64,000 nucleotides of DNA from Halobacillus fulvus (GTDB taxonomy: Bacteria > Bacillota > Bacilli > Bacillales > Halobacillaceae), in contig SCFO01000003.1 of assembly GCA_004078665.1 (NCBI GenBank), forward strand, positions 186,001 through 250,000, in the 5' to 3' direction. The notes under the pieces are model-generated. The model saw only the letters and a list, made by a program, of their open reading frames with translations. It did not search any database and was not told where the DNA came from. Each line of letters opens with the position of its first letter. Position 1 is the stretch's first letter. Shown here in pieces: positions 32,387-40,658 of this stretch. The position numbers were made by a program, and so were the translations under genes.

Positions 32387-33763
32387 TTAATTCGTATAAC
32401 GTGCTTCTTTTTCTTCCTGTCTTTCTTTCTTGGCCACTTTGAGGAACTTGGTTGTTTCGGCTGCCACCACTCCAGATAGAAGCAATAGGCCGATCAAGTT
32501 CGGGAAGGCCATAAGACCGTTCATGACGTCAGCGAATATCCATACGATATCAAGCTGTGCAACGGCACCAACTAGAACGAAACCAACGAATACGATTTTG
32601 TAAAGACCGATTCCTTTTTGTCCTGTCAGGTAACCGAAACACTTCTCCCCATAGTAGGACCAGCCGACAATCGTAGAGAAGGCAAAGAATACGAGACCAA
32701 TCGCGACAATATAGGATCCAGCATCACCAAGGAAAATGGCGAAGGAAGTGGAGGTCAAGTCTGCTCCATCCAAGTCTGTACCCTGGTATTGACCAGCCAT
32801 GACGATGGTCAGACCTGTCATTGTACATACGATGATCGTGTCAATGAAAACCTGAGTCATGGAGACGAGCGCCTGCCGACCTGCATAATCTGTTCTGGCA
32901 GCAGCCGCTGCAATCGGAGCAGAACCAAGACCGGCTTCGTTTGAGAATACTCCACGAGCTACCCCGTAGCGGATAACGGTACCAAGAATACCTCCGCCGA
33001 CAGCATTCGCTGTGAAAGCATCAGTGAAAATCGTACCGAAAGCCGGAAGCACCATATCAAAATTCGAGATAATAATAATAAGTGCACCTATGACATAGAA
33101 GATTGCCATGATCGGAACGAAAAACGCGGTAACTTTCCCGATGCTCTTAATACCACCCAGCAAAACAAGACCAGCAAACAATGTAAGTAATACACCTGTT
33201 ACCCAAGTCGGAACACTGAATGTCGTTTCCATAACATCCGAAACGGAATTGGACTGTACCATGTTCCCGATCCCGAAAGCGGCAATGGCACCGAAGATCG
33301 CAAATAGAACTCCTAGCACCTTCCCGAGCCCTTTCCATTTCAACCCTCTGGAAAGGTAGTACATCGGTCCACCGGACATTTCACCGTTTGGACCTTCAAT
33401 CCGGTATTTAACGGCAAGTACAGCCTCTGCGTATTTCGTCGCCATCCCGAAAACCGCTGTGATCCACATCCAGAAGACAGCCCCTGGACCACCTAAGACA
33501 ACGGCGGTTGCCACTCCGGCGATGTTACCAGTACCGATCGTAGCGGCCAACGCTGTAGTCAGCGCCTGATAGTGGGAAATGTCCCCTTTCTCATTCTTCA
33601 CTTTCTTTTTACTCGGCCTGAAAGCCAACTTCAGTGCGTAAGGAAGTGTCTTGAACTGGAGAAATCCCAGCCTGAGAGTCAAATAAACCCCTGTACCTAC
33701 TAAAAGTATAAGTAAAACAGGTCCCCAGACAATCCCACTTAACGTGCTCAAAAAATCTTCCAT
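32387..33763 (-). CDS. Sodium:alanine/glycine symporter (AGCS family)
   Basis: A 458-residue membrane protein with about ten to eleven hydrophobic segments. AGCS signatures are GPVLLILLVGTGVYLTLRL near the start, TALAATIGTGNIAGVATAVVLGGPGAVFWMW, GGGILGTVIRYGVARGVFSNEAGLGSAPIAAAA and FAFSTIVGWSYYGEKC. It takes up alanine, glycine or glutamine with sodium. The ATG follows GGGGGAGGA. It is a single gene whose C-terminal tail is rich in lysine and glutamate. In a halophile such carriers feed amino acid pools; the exact substrate is not fixed. Confidence 0.93.
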   Translation of the reverse strand: MEDFLSTLSGIVWGPVLLILLVGTGVYLTLRLGFLQFKTLPYALKLAFRPSKKKVKNEKGDISHYQALTTALAATIGTGNIAGVATAVVLGGPGAVFWMWITAVFGMATKYAEAVLAVKYRIEGPNGEMSGGPMYYLSRGLKWKGLGKVLGVLFAIFGAIAAFGIGNMVQSNSVSDVMETTFSVPTWVTGVLLTLFAGLVLLGGIKSIGKVTAFFVPIMAIFYVIGALIIIISNFDMVLPAFGTIFTDAFTANAVGGGILGTVIRYGVARGVFSNEAGLGSAPIAAAAARTDYAGRQALVSMTQVFIDTIIVCTMTGLTIVMAGQYQGTDLDGADLTSTSFAIFLGDAGSYIVAIGLVFFAFSTIVGWSYYGEKCFGYLTGQKGIGLYKIVFVGFVLVGAVAQLDIVWIFADVMNGLMAFPNLIGLLLLSGVVAAETTKFLKVAKKERQEEKEARYTN

Positions 33764-33869
33764 TCATCCTCCCCCTCTTCTTATTTAAAATAGTGTCTCT
33801 ATATAAAATATTCCGAAAATTCTGTTGAAAAGTCAAGACAATTTAAGAATAGGTAAGAAGATAATATTG

Positions 33870-33894
33870 GTTTAATTCGAAAAAACATGGGAAA
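33870..33894 (+). promoter_or_regulatory. Sigma-B type promoter of yfkJIH
   Basis: GTTTAA (33870-33875), 13 bases, GGGAAA (33889-33894) match GTTTAA-N12-15-GGGWAW. It lies 92 bases before yfkJ; the yfkJIH genes belong to the sigma-B regulon in B. subtilis. Confidence 0.7.
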
Positions 33895-33985
33895 ATATTC
33901 ACTATATGCAGGAGAGACGGAAGGAATTTAGTGGGTTTAATAGAAATGATATGATGTAGCTATACTATGTTTGGAGGATTCAGGT

Positions 33986-34465
33986 ATGATCAATGTTTTA
34001 TTTGTATGTCTAGGAAATATTTGCCGTTCTCCGATGGCGGAAGCGGTCTTCAGAGATAAAGTGAAAAAATCTGGGCTAGAAAATGAAATCCATGTGGATT
34101 CAGCAGGTGTCGGCCATTGGCACGTCGGTTCGATTCCTCACGAAGGCACTCGCGAACTTCTGGATAGGAAGAATATTTCTTATCAAGGAATGAAAGCGAG
34201 ACAGATCACAGAGAAAGACTGGGATCAGTTTGATTATCTGATCGTCATGGATGAAAATAATTTGCATGACGTTAAGGTGATCCGCGAGGAAGAGGATGTC
34301 GTCATTGAAAAGCTGATGGAATTCGTACCGGATGTTCAAACGATAGACGTTCCAGACCCTTATTTCACCGGGAACTTTGACCATGTCTTTCAACTTGTAG
34401 ACCAAGGCTGTGAACATTTGCTTGAAAAAATTATAAAGGACCACCAATTGAAGGAGGAATTATAA
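33986..34465 (+). CDS. yfkJ: Low molecular weight protein-tyrosine phosphatase
   Basis: A 159-residue phosphatase. The active-site loop VCLGNICRSP puts the nucleophile at C8 and the phosphate-binding arginine at R14, and the general acid lies in DVPDPYF near residue 125. It removes phosphate from tyrosine or arginine residues of proteins. Start ATG 33986 has TTGGAGG nine bases before it; the frame from 33971 has none. It is the first gene of the yfkJ-yfkI-yfkH unit, with a sigma-B promoter upstream and a one-base overlap with yfkI. Confidence 0.92.
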   Translation: MINVLFVCLGNICRSPMAEAVFRDKVKKSGLENEIHVDSAGVGHWHVGSIPHEGTRELLDRKNISYQGMKARQITEKDWDQFDYLIVMDENNLHDVKVIREEEDVVIEKLMEFVPDVQTIDVPDPYFTGNFDHVFQLVDQGCEHLLEKIIKDHQLKEEL

Positions 34466-34791
34466 TGGCGAAAAAATTATGTACAGGGATGTTAATAGGA
34501 GCTGCTGTTGGAGGAGCACTGATGATGCTTGACCGAGACACAAGACAAGCTACAGGAGAGAAATCAAAAGCGGCTTTGACCACTTGCAAAGGATATATCG
34601 CTGAACCGTCTCAGGCTGTGCACCAATTAAGACTCAATTACGAATATCTGTCCAAACAACTGAATAAAGGTGTAGAAGACCTGCTTAAATTATTGAACAA
34701 AGCGGAAGACATCATCAATCGAGTGGGAGAAATCAATCAGGAAGTCGAACAGCAGATCCGCGCAATCGATACTTCCGAAGACGCCTCCTGA
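34465..34791 (+). CDS. yfkI: YfkI-like general stress protein, membrane-anchored
   Basis: A 108-residue protein with one N-terminal hydrophobic segment (CTGMLIGAAVGGALMML) and a charged helical rest that could form a coiled coil (about 50-100). It resembles YtxH-type stress proteins and, by size and position between a tyrosine phosphatase and a YihY protein, corresponds to B. subtilis YfkI. Its role is unknown. AAGGAGGAA lies before the ATG, whose A is the last base of the yfkJ stop. The sigma-B promoter before yfkJ would drive it. Confidence 0.82.
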   Translation: MAKKLCTGMLIGAAVGGALMMLDRDTRQATGEKSKAALTTCKGYIAEPSQAVHQLRLNYEYLSKQLNKGVEDLLKLLNKAEDIINRVGEINQEVEQQIRAIDTSEDAS

Positions 34792-34811
34792 AGAAAAGGT
34801 GTGAGAAAATC

Positions 34812-35636
34812 ATGAAAGCCTTTATGGATATTGGAAAAGAACTGTTTACTCGGTTCAATGAAGATGATGTAGCAGGTATGGCGGCTCAGTTAGCTTATTT
34901 TTTTCTGCTATCTTTGTTTCCTTTCATGATCTTTCTCGTGACACTCCTCGGATATTTACATATCGAAGAAAGCCGGGTATTGGCGTTTGTCAGCACATAC
35001 GCCCCGCCTGAGACATTCGATATGATTACCGAAAATGTGACCTCACTCCTTCAAAATGAGAATAGCGGTATTTTATCCATCGGTATCTTAGGAACCGTAT
35101 GGGCTGCTTCAAATGGTGTCAATGCGATCATGAGGGCGTTCAACAGAGCTTATGAAGTAGAAGAGAACCGCTCTTTTATCGTCACCCGTTTCATAGCGAT
35201 CATTCTGACGTTTGCCATGCTCCTTGTCATCATCGTCGCTTTTTTGCTACCCGTATTAGGACACAGTATCGGGCTGTATATTTTCTCTTTCATGGGACTT
35301 TCCGATACGTTCATCTCTACTTGGGAAGCCTTAAGGTGGGTGATATCCTCCGTCATATTTTTCCTTGTCCTATCCTTCCTGTTTTCCACCGCCCCTAACA
35401 AAAGGATTAAAATCCGGGACACCATCATCGGGGCCTTCCTGGCCACTGTAGGTTGGCAGGGGGTATCACTGCTTTTTTCTTTTTACGTCAGTAACCTCGG
35501 GAACTTTTCCGGTACATACGGAAGCCTCGGCGGTGTGATTGTGTTGATGATCTGGTTTTATTTGACTGGAATTGTTCTCATAATCGGAGGAGAAATCAAC
35601 GCGATTCTCCATAGAAGAAGAGGACGGACAACATAG
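34812..35636 (+). CDS. yfkH: YihY/virulence factor BrkB family membrane protein
   Basis: A 274-residue integral membrane protein with six predicted hydrophobic segments. Family marks are MAAQLAYFFLLSLFPFMIFLVTLL at the N-terminus, TVWAASNGVNAIMRAFNRAY and, near the end, YGSLGGVIVLMIWFYLTGIVLIIGGEINA. It was once annotated as RNase BN, which is no longer accepted; the role is unknown, possibly transport or envelope integrity under stress. It corresponds by context to B. subtilis YfkH, the last gene of the yfkJIH operon. ATG lies 20 bases after yfkI with AAAAGGTGTG before it. Confidence 0.9.
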   Translation: MKAFMDIGKELFTRFNEDDVAGMAAQLAYFFLLSLFPFMIFLVTLLGYLHIEESRVLAFVSTYAPPETFDMITENVTSLLQNENSGILSIGILGTVWAASNGVNAIMRAFNRAYEVEENRSFIVTRFIAIILTFAMLLVIIVAFLLPVLGHSIGLYIFSFMGLSDTFISTWEALRWVISSVIFFLVLSFLFSTAPNKRIKIRDTIIGAFLATVGWQGVSLLFSFYVSNLGNFSGTYGSLGGVIVLMIWFYLTGIVLIIGGEINAILHRRRGRTT

Positions 35637-35637
35637 G

Positions 35638-35666
35638 AAAAGCCCTCAATTCGAGGGCTTTTTTTA
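35638..35666 (+). terminator. Terminator of yfkJIH
   Basis: AAAAGCCCTC pairs with GAGGGCTTTT, followed by a long T run. Confidence 0.9.
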
Positions 35667-35757
35667 CTTAGACTCTTTTTATTTCAGTGTTGATTTAATA
35701 AAGTGTGATTCGCATGACGTTATTGGCCATTTTACCCACAGAATTCTTTACACGCAT

Positions 35758-35928
35758 GTTTCCGTTCCACTAATAAGGCAGGGAGGTGCGGGAAATGGCG
35801 AGACTCCTATGTGGAGGAAAGGGCAGGCTGAGATCCCGCAGGAGCGGAGCTGCGAGGAAGCTCAGCGCCCGCCCATGGAAAGCGAGTTATTTCCCGCACC
35901 ACCCAGCTCTTGCATGGGTAACGGAAAC
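35758..35928. repeat. Dispersed palindromic repeat, full copy C
   Basis: Outer inverted ends GTTTCCGTT and AACGGAAAC enclose an inner pair GGTGCGGGAAAT and ATTTCCCGCACC. The core is the reverse complement of copy B (GCTCAGCGCCCGCCC, TGAGATCCCGCAGGAGC). This is the longest copy and fills most of the 35637-35964 gap. Similarity to copy D fades out towards about 35945. Confidence 0.85.
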
Positions 35929-35964
35929 TACATGTCCTATCAACACTATGATTTAATGCGGCCT

Positions 35965-37881
35965 TTATTTAAGCAATCTCAGGCCGTTTAATATGACAAG
36001 AATGGTGCTGCCTTCGTGGCCGATGACTCCAAGAGGGAGATCGAGCACTTGAAGGAAGTTGCTAATAATCAACATCATGATGACAGCAATCGAGAAGATG
36101 ATGTTCTGTTTCACAATCCGGTTCATCCTAGTCGAAAGCTGAATAGCTTGCGAAAGGCGCGGGAGATCGTTTTTCATTAACACGACATCCGCAGTTTCAA
36201 GCGCTACATCAGTGCCTTCGCCCATCGCAACGCCGACGTTGGCCGTGGCGAGAGCAGGCGCATCATTGATTCCGTCTCCGACCATCGCCACCTGTTCAAA
36301 ATGCTCTTGAAGTGTTTTGATTTCTCCGACCTTTGTTTCCGGTGTGCACTCGGAAATATATTGATCGAGTCCCGCTTCCTCTGCAATCGCTGCGGCCGTT
36401 GTCGGATTGTCACCGGTCAGCATAATCGTGTAGACGCCACGTTTTTTCAATTCACTGATTGCCCGTTTCGCTTCTTTCCTGACCGTATCCTTCAACGCTA
36501 ATAGACCAATGACTTCGTCTCCGCGTTTCACAAAAATGACGGTTTTCCCCTGCTTTGCCAGTTCTTCGTATACACCACCCCTGAAAGAATACGCCAACTC
36601 TCTTCCGACAAAATCGGGTTTCCCGACTTTCCATTCTACATTTTTGTAAGAAGCCGTCACGCCTTGCCCGCTGACATCCTGCATATCCATCACGTCCGCA
36701 ACCGAATAGTTTTGCTGTTGATTATATTCGACCACCGCTTTTGCAAGAGGGTGATTAGACTGTTGTTCAATGGCGGTTATGACTGGCATGACTTGTTCAG
36801 GATTTAGTGATTCAGAAAATAAAGCATCGGTCACTTCCGGCTTTCCTTTTGTCAATGTCCCTGTCTTATCAAAAGCGATTGCCTTGATGTGGGAGAGCGT
36901 CTCTAGATGGACGCCTCCTTTAAATAACAGTCCGTTTCTTGCCCCGTTGGAAATCGCGGACAGCGTCGCAGGCATGATGGACGCGACTAAGGCGCAAGGA
37001 GAAGCGACGACGAGCAGGATCATCGCCCTGTAAATCGTATCCGTCCACGACCAGCCGAAAAGATAGTGAGGGAGGAACAGCATAATCGCTACTGAGAGAA
37101 GGACGATTTTGACGTATCGGCTTTCGAACCGCTCAATAAATAACTGAGAAGGCGACTTTTCACTTTGTGCAGATTGGACCATTTCGATGATCTTTTGAAA
37201 AAGAGTGTCTTCAGACTTCTTCGTCACTTCAACTTCAAGGCTTCCATTTACATTGACGGTGCCGGCAAATACTTCTGCATCAACCGATTTCGATACCGGA
37301 ATCGATTCACCGGTAATGGCGCTCTCATCAATAGATGAATGTCCTTTTGCAATGAAGCCGTCAGCCGGAACCCTTTCTCCTGGTTTCACGAGTATTCGAT
37401 CTCCAAGGAAAAGGGAGGATACATTGACGGTTTCAAATCCGGCGTTTGTTATCCTAGTTGCCTGTTCTGGCTGAAGGTCCATCAGAGCAGAGATTTCTTT
37501 TTGGCTTTTATTCATCGTATAGGTTTCGAGAGCTCCGCTTAAGGCAAATATAAAAATTAATATGGCTCCTTCTGTCCAATATCCAATAGAAGCCGAACCG
37601 ATCGCTGCAAGGATCATCAACAACTCGACGTTCAATTCTTTTTCTTTCACCGTTTCTTCGATACCTTCTTTGGCTTTTGCAAATCCACCGATGACAAAGG
37701 CTATGATATGAAGCGCTACATACACAGATGCAGATAGGAAAGATTCGAGCGTCCAAGCGGTAAGTATCAGAACTCCACTTATAATGGCGGCCATTAATTC
37801 AGCATGTTCCCGGATAGAAATGAAACGAGGGAGGACGTTCCATTTCTTTTGCTTAGTCAAAGATTGAGATTCAGCTTCCAT
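35965..37881 (-). CDS. zosA: Zinc-type P1B ATPase, ZosA-like
   Basis: A 638-residue heavy-metal P-type ATPase, matching B. subtilis ZosA in length and in lacking N-terminal metal-binding domains. Motifs: AITGESIPVSKS (actuator domain), VVASPCALVAS (metal-transporting CPx-type membrane segment, here S-P-C), AFDKTGTLTKG (phosphorylated aspartate), MLTGDNPTTAAAIAEE and MVGDGINDAPALA. ZosA moves zinc across the membrane and is induced by peroxide through PerR; a close PerR box lies upstream here. Start 37881 follows AAAGGAG by about 11 bases; the frame extends 26 codons further without a site. Single gene. Confidence 0.9.
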   Translation of the reverse strand: MEAESQSLTKQKKWNVLPRFISIREHAELMAAIISGVLILTAWTLESFLSASVYVALHIIAFVIGGFAKAKEGIEETVKEKELNVELLMILAAIGSASIGYWTEGAILIFIFALSGALETYTMNKSQKEISALMDLQPEQATRITNAGFETVNVSSLFLGDRILVKPGERVPADGFIAKGHSSIDESAITGESIPVSKSVDAEVFAGTVNVNGSLEVEVTKKSEDTLFQKIIEMVQSAQSEKSPSQLFIERFESRYVKIVLLSVAIMLFLPHYLFGWSWTDTIYRAMILLVVASPCALVASIMPATLSAISNGARNGLLFKGGVHLETLSHIKAIAFDKTGTLTKGKPEVTDALFSESLNPEQVMPVITAIEQQSNHPLAKAVVEYNQQQNYSVADVMDMQDVSGQGVTASYKNVEWKVGKPDFVGRELAYSFRGGVYEELAKQGKTVIFVKRGDEVIGLLALKDTVRKEAKRAISELKKRGVYTIMLTGDNPTTAAAIAEEAGLDQYISECTPETKVGEIKTLQEHFEQVAMVGDGINDAPALATANVGVAMGEGTDVALETADVVLMKNDLPRLSQAIQLSTRMNRIVKQNIIFSIAVIMMLIISNFLQVLDLPLGVIGHEGSTILVILNGLRLLK

Positions 37882-37907
37882 AGAAAAACCGCTCCTTTTT
37901 AATTGAG

Positions 37908-37920
37908 AATGAATTTCATT
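37908..37920 (-). promoter_or_regulatory. Short perfect palindrome in the zosA leader
   Basis: AATGAA, one base, TTCATT, between the zosA promoter region and the start codon. It could be a second Fur-family half-site pair. Confidence 0.3.
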
Positions 37921-37953
37921 AAATGAATATGTTTTGTCTCCTAAGATGCCTAA

Positions 37954-37968
37954 TGACAATGGTTTTCA
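37954..37968 (-). promoter_or_regulatory. Degenerate Fur-family 7-1-7 box
   Basis: TGACAAT, one base, GTTTTCA; five of seven base pairs are symmetric. It adjoins the PerR box. Confidence 0.35.
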
Positions 37969-37974
37969 TTTAGA

Positions 37975-37989
37975 TTAAAATGATTATAA
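37975..37989 (-). promoter_or_regulatory. PerR box of zosA
   Basis: TTAAAATGATTATAA matches the PerR consensus TTATAATnATTATAA except at one position. On the minus strand it overlaps TATAAT, a good -10 element. PerR bound here would repress zosA until peroxide inactivates it. Confidence 0.75.
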
Positions 37990-38087
37990 TGTAGTATTTG
38001 TTTTAATTTTAGCACGTGCGGCTAAATAGTCAAGAAGATGTTGAGGGGAGTTGGAATAATCTGAAATTTAAAAACTGAGTTGGACAG

Positions 38088-38117
38088 TTGATATTACATC
38101 TGTCTACTTGCTATATT
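38088..38117 (+). promoter_or_regulatory. Sigma-A promoter of the amino-acid ABC genes
   Basis: TTGATA (38088-38093), 18 bases, TATATT (38112-38117), about 39 bases before the start codon. Confidence 0.5.
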
Positions 38118-38155
38118 AATGAAGTATGAAAAAAATCCAGAGAGGTGAAATGTAA

Positions 38156-39031
38156 ATGCGTAAAGGTCTCTTATTTATACTTATGGCCATTTTGACCGTA
38201 GCTTTAGCAGCTTGCGGATCAAGTGAAGATAATGCAAGCTCTGATAACGGTAGCGGTGAAGCTACCGATGAAAAATGGAGTGAAATTCAAGAGTCTGGCG
38301 AAATTGTCGTCGGAACATCCGGTACACTCTTCCCAGCTTCTTACTATCCAGAAGGTTCTGATGAACTGACAGGATATGATGTGGAAGTGATGCGCGAAGT
38401 AGCTGATCGTTTAGGCGTGGAGCTTACTTTCGAAGAGTTTGGTGTGGACGCGCTGTTGACAGCGATTGAAAGTGGACGTGTCGATGCTGTCATCAATGAT
38501 ATGGAAATCACAGAAGCACGTCAGGAACAGTTTGCGTTCAGTGAACCATACAAATATTCTTTCTCCACGATGATTGTTCGCGAAGATGATCTATCCGGCA
38601 TTGAAACGCTCGAAGATGTGGAAGGAAAAGTTCATGGTGGTGGAGCGACGACTGTGTTCTCCCAAATTGCTGAGGAATACGGAGCGACTACAAAGAGTTA
38701 CGGAAACGTAGCGAATGATGTGTATCTTCGTGACGTAGCGAATGAGCAGACTGACTTCATCATCAATGATTACTACCTTCAGGAAATGGCTACGGCTGCT
38801 TATCCTGATATCCCGGTAGTAGTGCATCCTGATTTGAAATTCTACCCAACGAACTCCGCCATCGTCATACCGAAAGATGCGTCAACGATGAAAGAGGAAA
38901 TTGACGCAGCGCTTCAGGAAATGCGTGATGATGGAACATTGACAGAGATTTCTGAGGAGTTCTTCGGAGGGATGGATGCTTCCGTTGAGCCAGAAGAAGA
39001 TATTCAAGAGCTTGAAGGCTTAGACCTGTAA
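38156..39031 (+). CDS. Amino-acid ABC transporter substrate-binding lipoprotein
   Basis: A 291-residue lipoprotein of the family 3 solute-binding proteins. The signal peptide ends in ALAAC with the lipidated cysteine at residue 20, then a serine/asparagine-rich linker and the binding domain with LTGYDVEVMREVADRLGVEL, SGRVDAVINDMEITEARQEQFAFSEPY and a C-terminal acidic tail. Relatives bind cystine, glutamine or other polar amino acids; the ligand is not clear. RBS GAGAGGTGA lies before the ATG. Ten bases separate its stop from the permease gene. No ATPase gene follows. Confidence 0.9.
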   Translation: MRKGLLFILMAILTVALAACGSSEDNASSDNGSGEATDEKWSEIQESGEIVVGTSGTLFPASYYPEGSDELTGYDVEVMREVADRLGVELTFEEFGVDALLTAIESGRVDAVINDMEITEARQEQFAFSEPYKYSFSTMIVREDDLSGIETLEDVEGKVHGGGATTVFSQIAEEYGATTKSYGNVANDVYLRDVANEQTDFIINDYYLQEMATAAYPDIPVVVHPDLKFYPTNSAIVIPKDASTMKEEIDAALQEMRDDGTLTEISEEFFGGMDASVEPEEDIQELEGLDL

Positions 39032-39041
39032 GGGGCTTTAT

Positions 39042-39734
39042 ATGTTTGGAATTGAATTCGACAATATCCAAATCGATAGTTTATTCAACTTTGAACGAGC
39101 ATGGAACAATCTTCCTTTCATATTAGAAGGGGTACCGCTGACGCTTCTCATTGCTGTAGTGGGGATGTTGATCGGTTTAGTGATCGGTTTTTTCCTTGCT
39201 CTGGCACGTGGCTCTGATTACATTTGGCTGCGCTGGCCAGCTAGGTTGTATATATCCTTTATGCGAGGTACACCGATTCTCGTCTATTTATTCGTCCTTT
39301 ATTTCGGGATGCCGGTTGTCGGAATCAGCTTGTCTGCCATTGCGGCCGCCATCATCGGTTTCGGGACGAATAGCGCCGCTTATATTGCCGAGATTAACCG
39401 TGCTTCTTTGAACAGTGTTTCAAAAGGGCAGTGGGAATCTGCCCGAGCCCTCGGTTTTTCTTACTGGCAGACGGTTCGTCGTATCATCATGCCACAGGCA
39501 ACGAGGATTGCGATCCCGCCGCTAGGGAATGTTTTCCTGGACTTGCTGAAAGCGACTTCTTTAGCAGCTATGATTTCTGTACCGGAAATTTTGAACAAAG
39601 CCCAAATTGCCGCTGGACGTACAATCGATTCAATGACGATGTACATCACAGCTGCTTTGATCTATTGGCCACTGACGATGATTTTTTCCGCTCTGCAGGA
39701 TTATTTGGAGAAGCGTTACAATAAGTATTTATAA
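39042..39734 (+). CDS. Amino-acid ABC transporter permease
   Basis: A 230-residue permease of the HisM/TcyB type. It shows an N-terminal LPFILEGVPLTLLIAVVGMLIGLVIGFFLALAR, then FMRGTPILVYLFVLYFGMP, and the coupling-helix EAA-like loop SVSKGQWESARALGFSYWQTVRRIIMPQA that docks to the ATPase. About five membrane segments. It forms the transporter with the preceding binding protein; the ATPase must be encoded elsewhere because a terminator follows and the next ATPase belongs to a zinc system. RBS GTAAGGGG. Confidence 0.92.
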   Translation: MFGIEFDNIQIDSLFNFERAWNNLPFILEGVPLTLLIAVVGMLIGLVIGFFLALARGSDYIWLRWPARLYISFMRGTPILVYLFVLYFGMPVVGISLSAIAAAIIGFGTNSAAYIAEINRASLNSVSKGQWESARALGFSYWQTVRRIIMPQATRIAIPPLGNVFLDLLKATSLAAMISVPEILNKAQIAAGRTIDSMTMYITAALIYWPLTMIFSALQDYLEKRYNKYL

Positions 39735-39739
39735 AAGGG

Positions 39740-39768
39740 AAGCCAGAGCCTCGTGCTCTGGCTTTTCT
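39740..39768 (+). terminator. Terminator after the amino-acid ABC permease
   Basis: AAGCCAGAGC (39740-39749) pairs with GCTCTGGCTT (39755-39764), then TTC. Confidence 0.88.
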
Positions 39769-39845
39769 ATTTGTCCAAAATAGAAAAGGAACATCAGAGT
39801 TGATTATCACGACTTTGTGCTTTATGATAGAGTGTGGATTTTAAT

Positions 39846-39860
39846 TCGTAATCATTCTTA
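39846..39860 (+). promoter_or_regulatory. Zur-like box upstream of znuC
   Basis: TCGTAAT, C, ATTCTTA: the left half matches the Bacillus Zur box TCGTAATnATTACGA perfectly, the right half in four of seven positions. It lies 22 bases before znuC. Confidence 0.5.
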
Positions 39861-39881
39861 TTTAAATTGTGAGGGAAAGAA

Positions 39882-40658
39882 ATGAAACCAATAGTAGAAA
39901 TCGATCACGTTTCTTTCAAATATGAAAAAGAATGGGTTGTCAAAGACGTAAACCTTTCGATCCATTCCGGTCAGTTTCTAGGCTTGGTCGGACCGAACGG
40001 ATCTGGAAAATCGACGCTGATCAAATTGATGCTAGGTTTAGTAAAGCCGGACCAAGGCTCTATACAACTTTTCGGGCAGCCTCTGAAAAAGTTTCAAAAC
40101 TGGCAGGAAATCGGCTTTGTCTCCCAGAAAGCCAACAGCTTCAACTCAGGGTTTCCCGCTACTGTCTTAGAGGTCGTCAGAAGTGGCCTCGTGTCCAGAT
40201 TAGGCACTTTGAAATTTTTCAACCGTCAGCATGAAAAAAAAGCGATGGAGGCTTTAAAAACCGTTGAGATGGAAGAGTTTGCTCAAGCCAATATCGGTGA
40301 ATTATCAGGTGGCCAGCAGCAGAGGGTTTTTATAGCCCGAGCACTCGTCAGCGACCCTTCCCTAGTCATCTTGGACGAACCGACAGTAGGGGTGGATTCC
40401 AAGCATGTAACGGATTTTTATGATTTATTAGGAAAGCTGAATAAAGAACAAGGGATTACGCTGTTGATGGTCACGCATGATATCGGGACGATCACAGAAC
40501 ATGCAACACACGTCGTTTGCATGAATAAAACCGTTCACTTCCACGGAGCTTCGGAAGAATATAAGGAGTTCAGTGACGAGGATTTGAACCGGTTGTATGG
40601 TCATTCTGTTCAGCAACTGACCCATAATCATAGTCATGATGAGGTGAACGGCAGATGA
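39882..40658 (+). CDS. znuC: Zinc ABC transporter ATP-binding protein
   Basis: A 258-residue ATPase of the high-affinity zinc importer. Walker A is GPNGSGKST at about residues 36-44, the signature is LSGGQQQR, Walker B is LVILDEP and the switch histidine is in VTHDIGT. It powers uptake through ZnuB with zinc handed over by ZnuA. The last residues are histidine-rich (NHSHD), perhaps sensing zinc. RBS GTGAGGGA precedes the ATG. It overlaps znuB by four bases and starts a znuC-znuB-zur operon under a Zur-like box. Confidence 0.93.
   Translation: MKPIVEIDHVSFKYEKEWVVKDVNLSIHSGQFLGLVGPNGSGKSTLIKLMLGLVKPDQGSIQLFGQPLKKFQNWQEIGFVSQKANSFNSGFPATVLEVVRSGLVSRLGTLKFFNRQHEKKAMEALKTVEMEEFAQANIGELSGGQQQRVFIARALVSDPSLVILDEPTVGVDSKHVTDFYDLLGKLNKEQGITLLMVTHDIGTITEHATHVVCMNKTVHFHGASEEYKEFSDEDLNRLYGHSVQQLTHNHSHDEVNGR

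Noticed and set aside
35809-35991. A 60-codon open frame on the plus strand
   Set aside because: It lies inside repeat copy C, has no ribosome site and its codons follow the palindromic DNA repeat, not a protein pattern.
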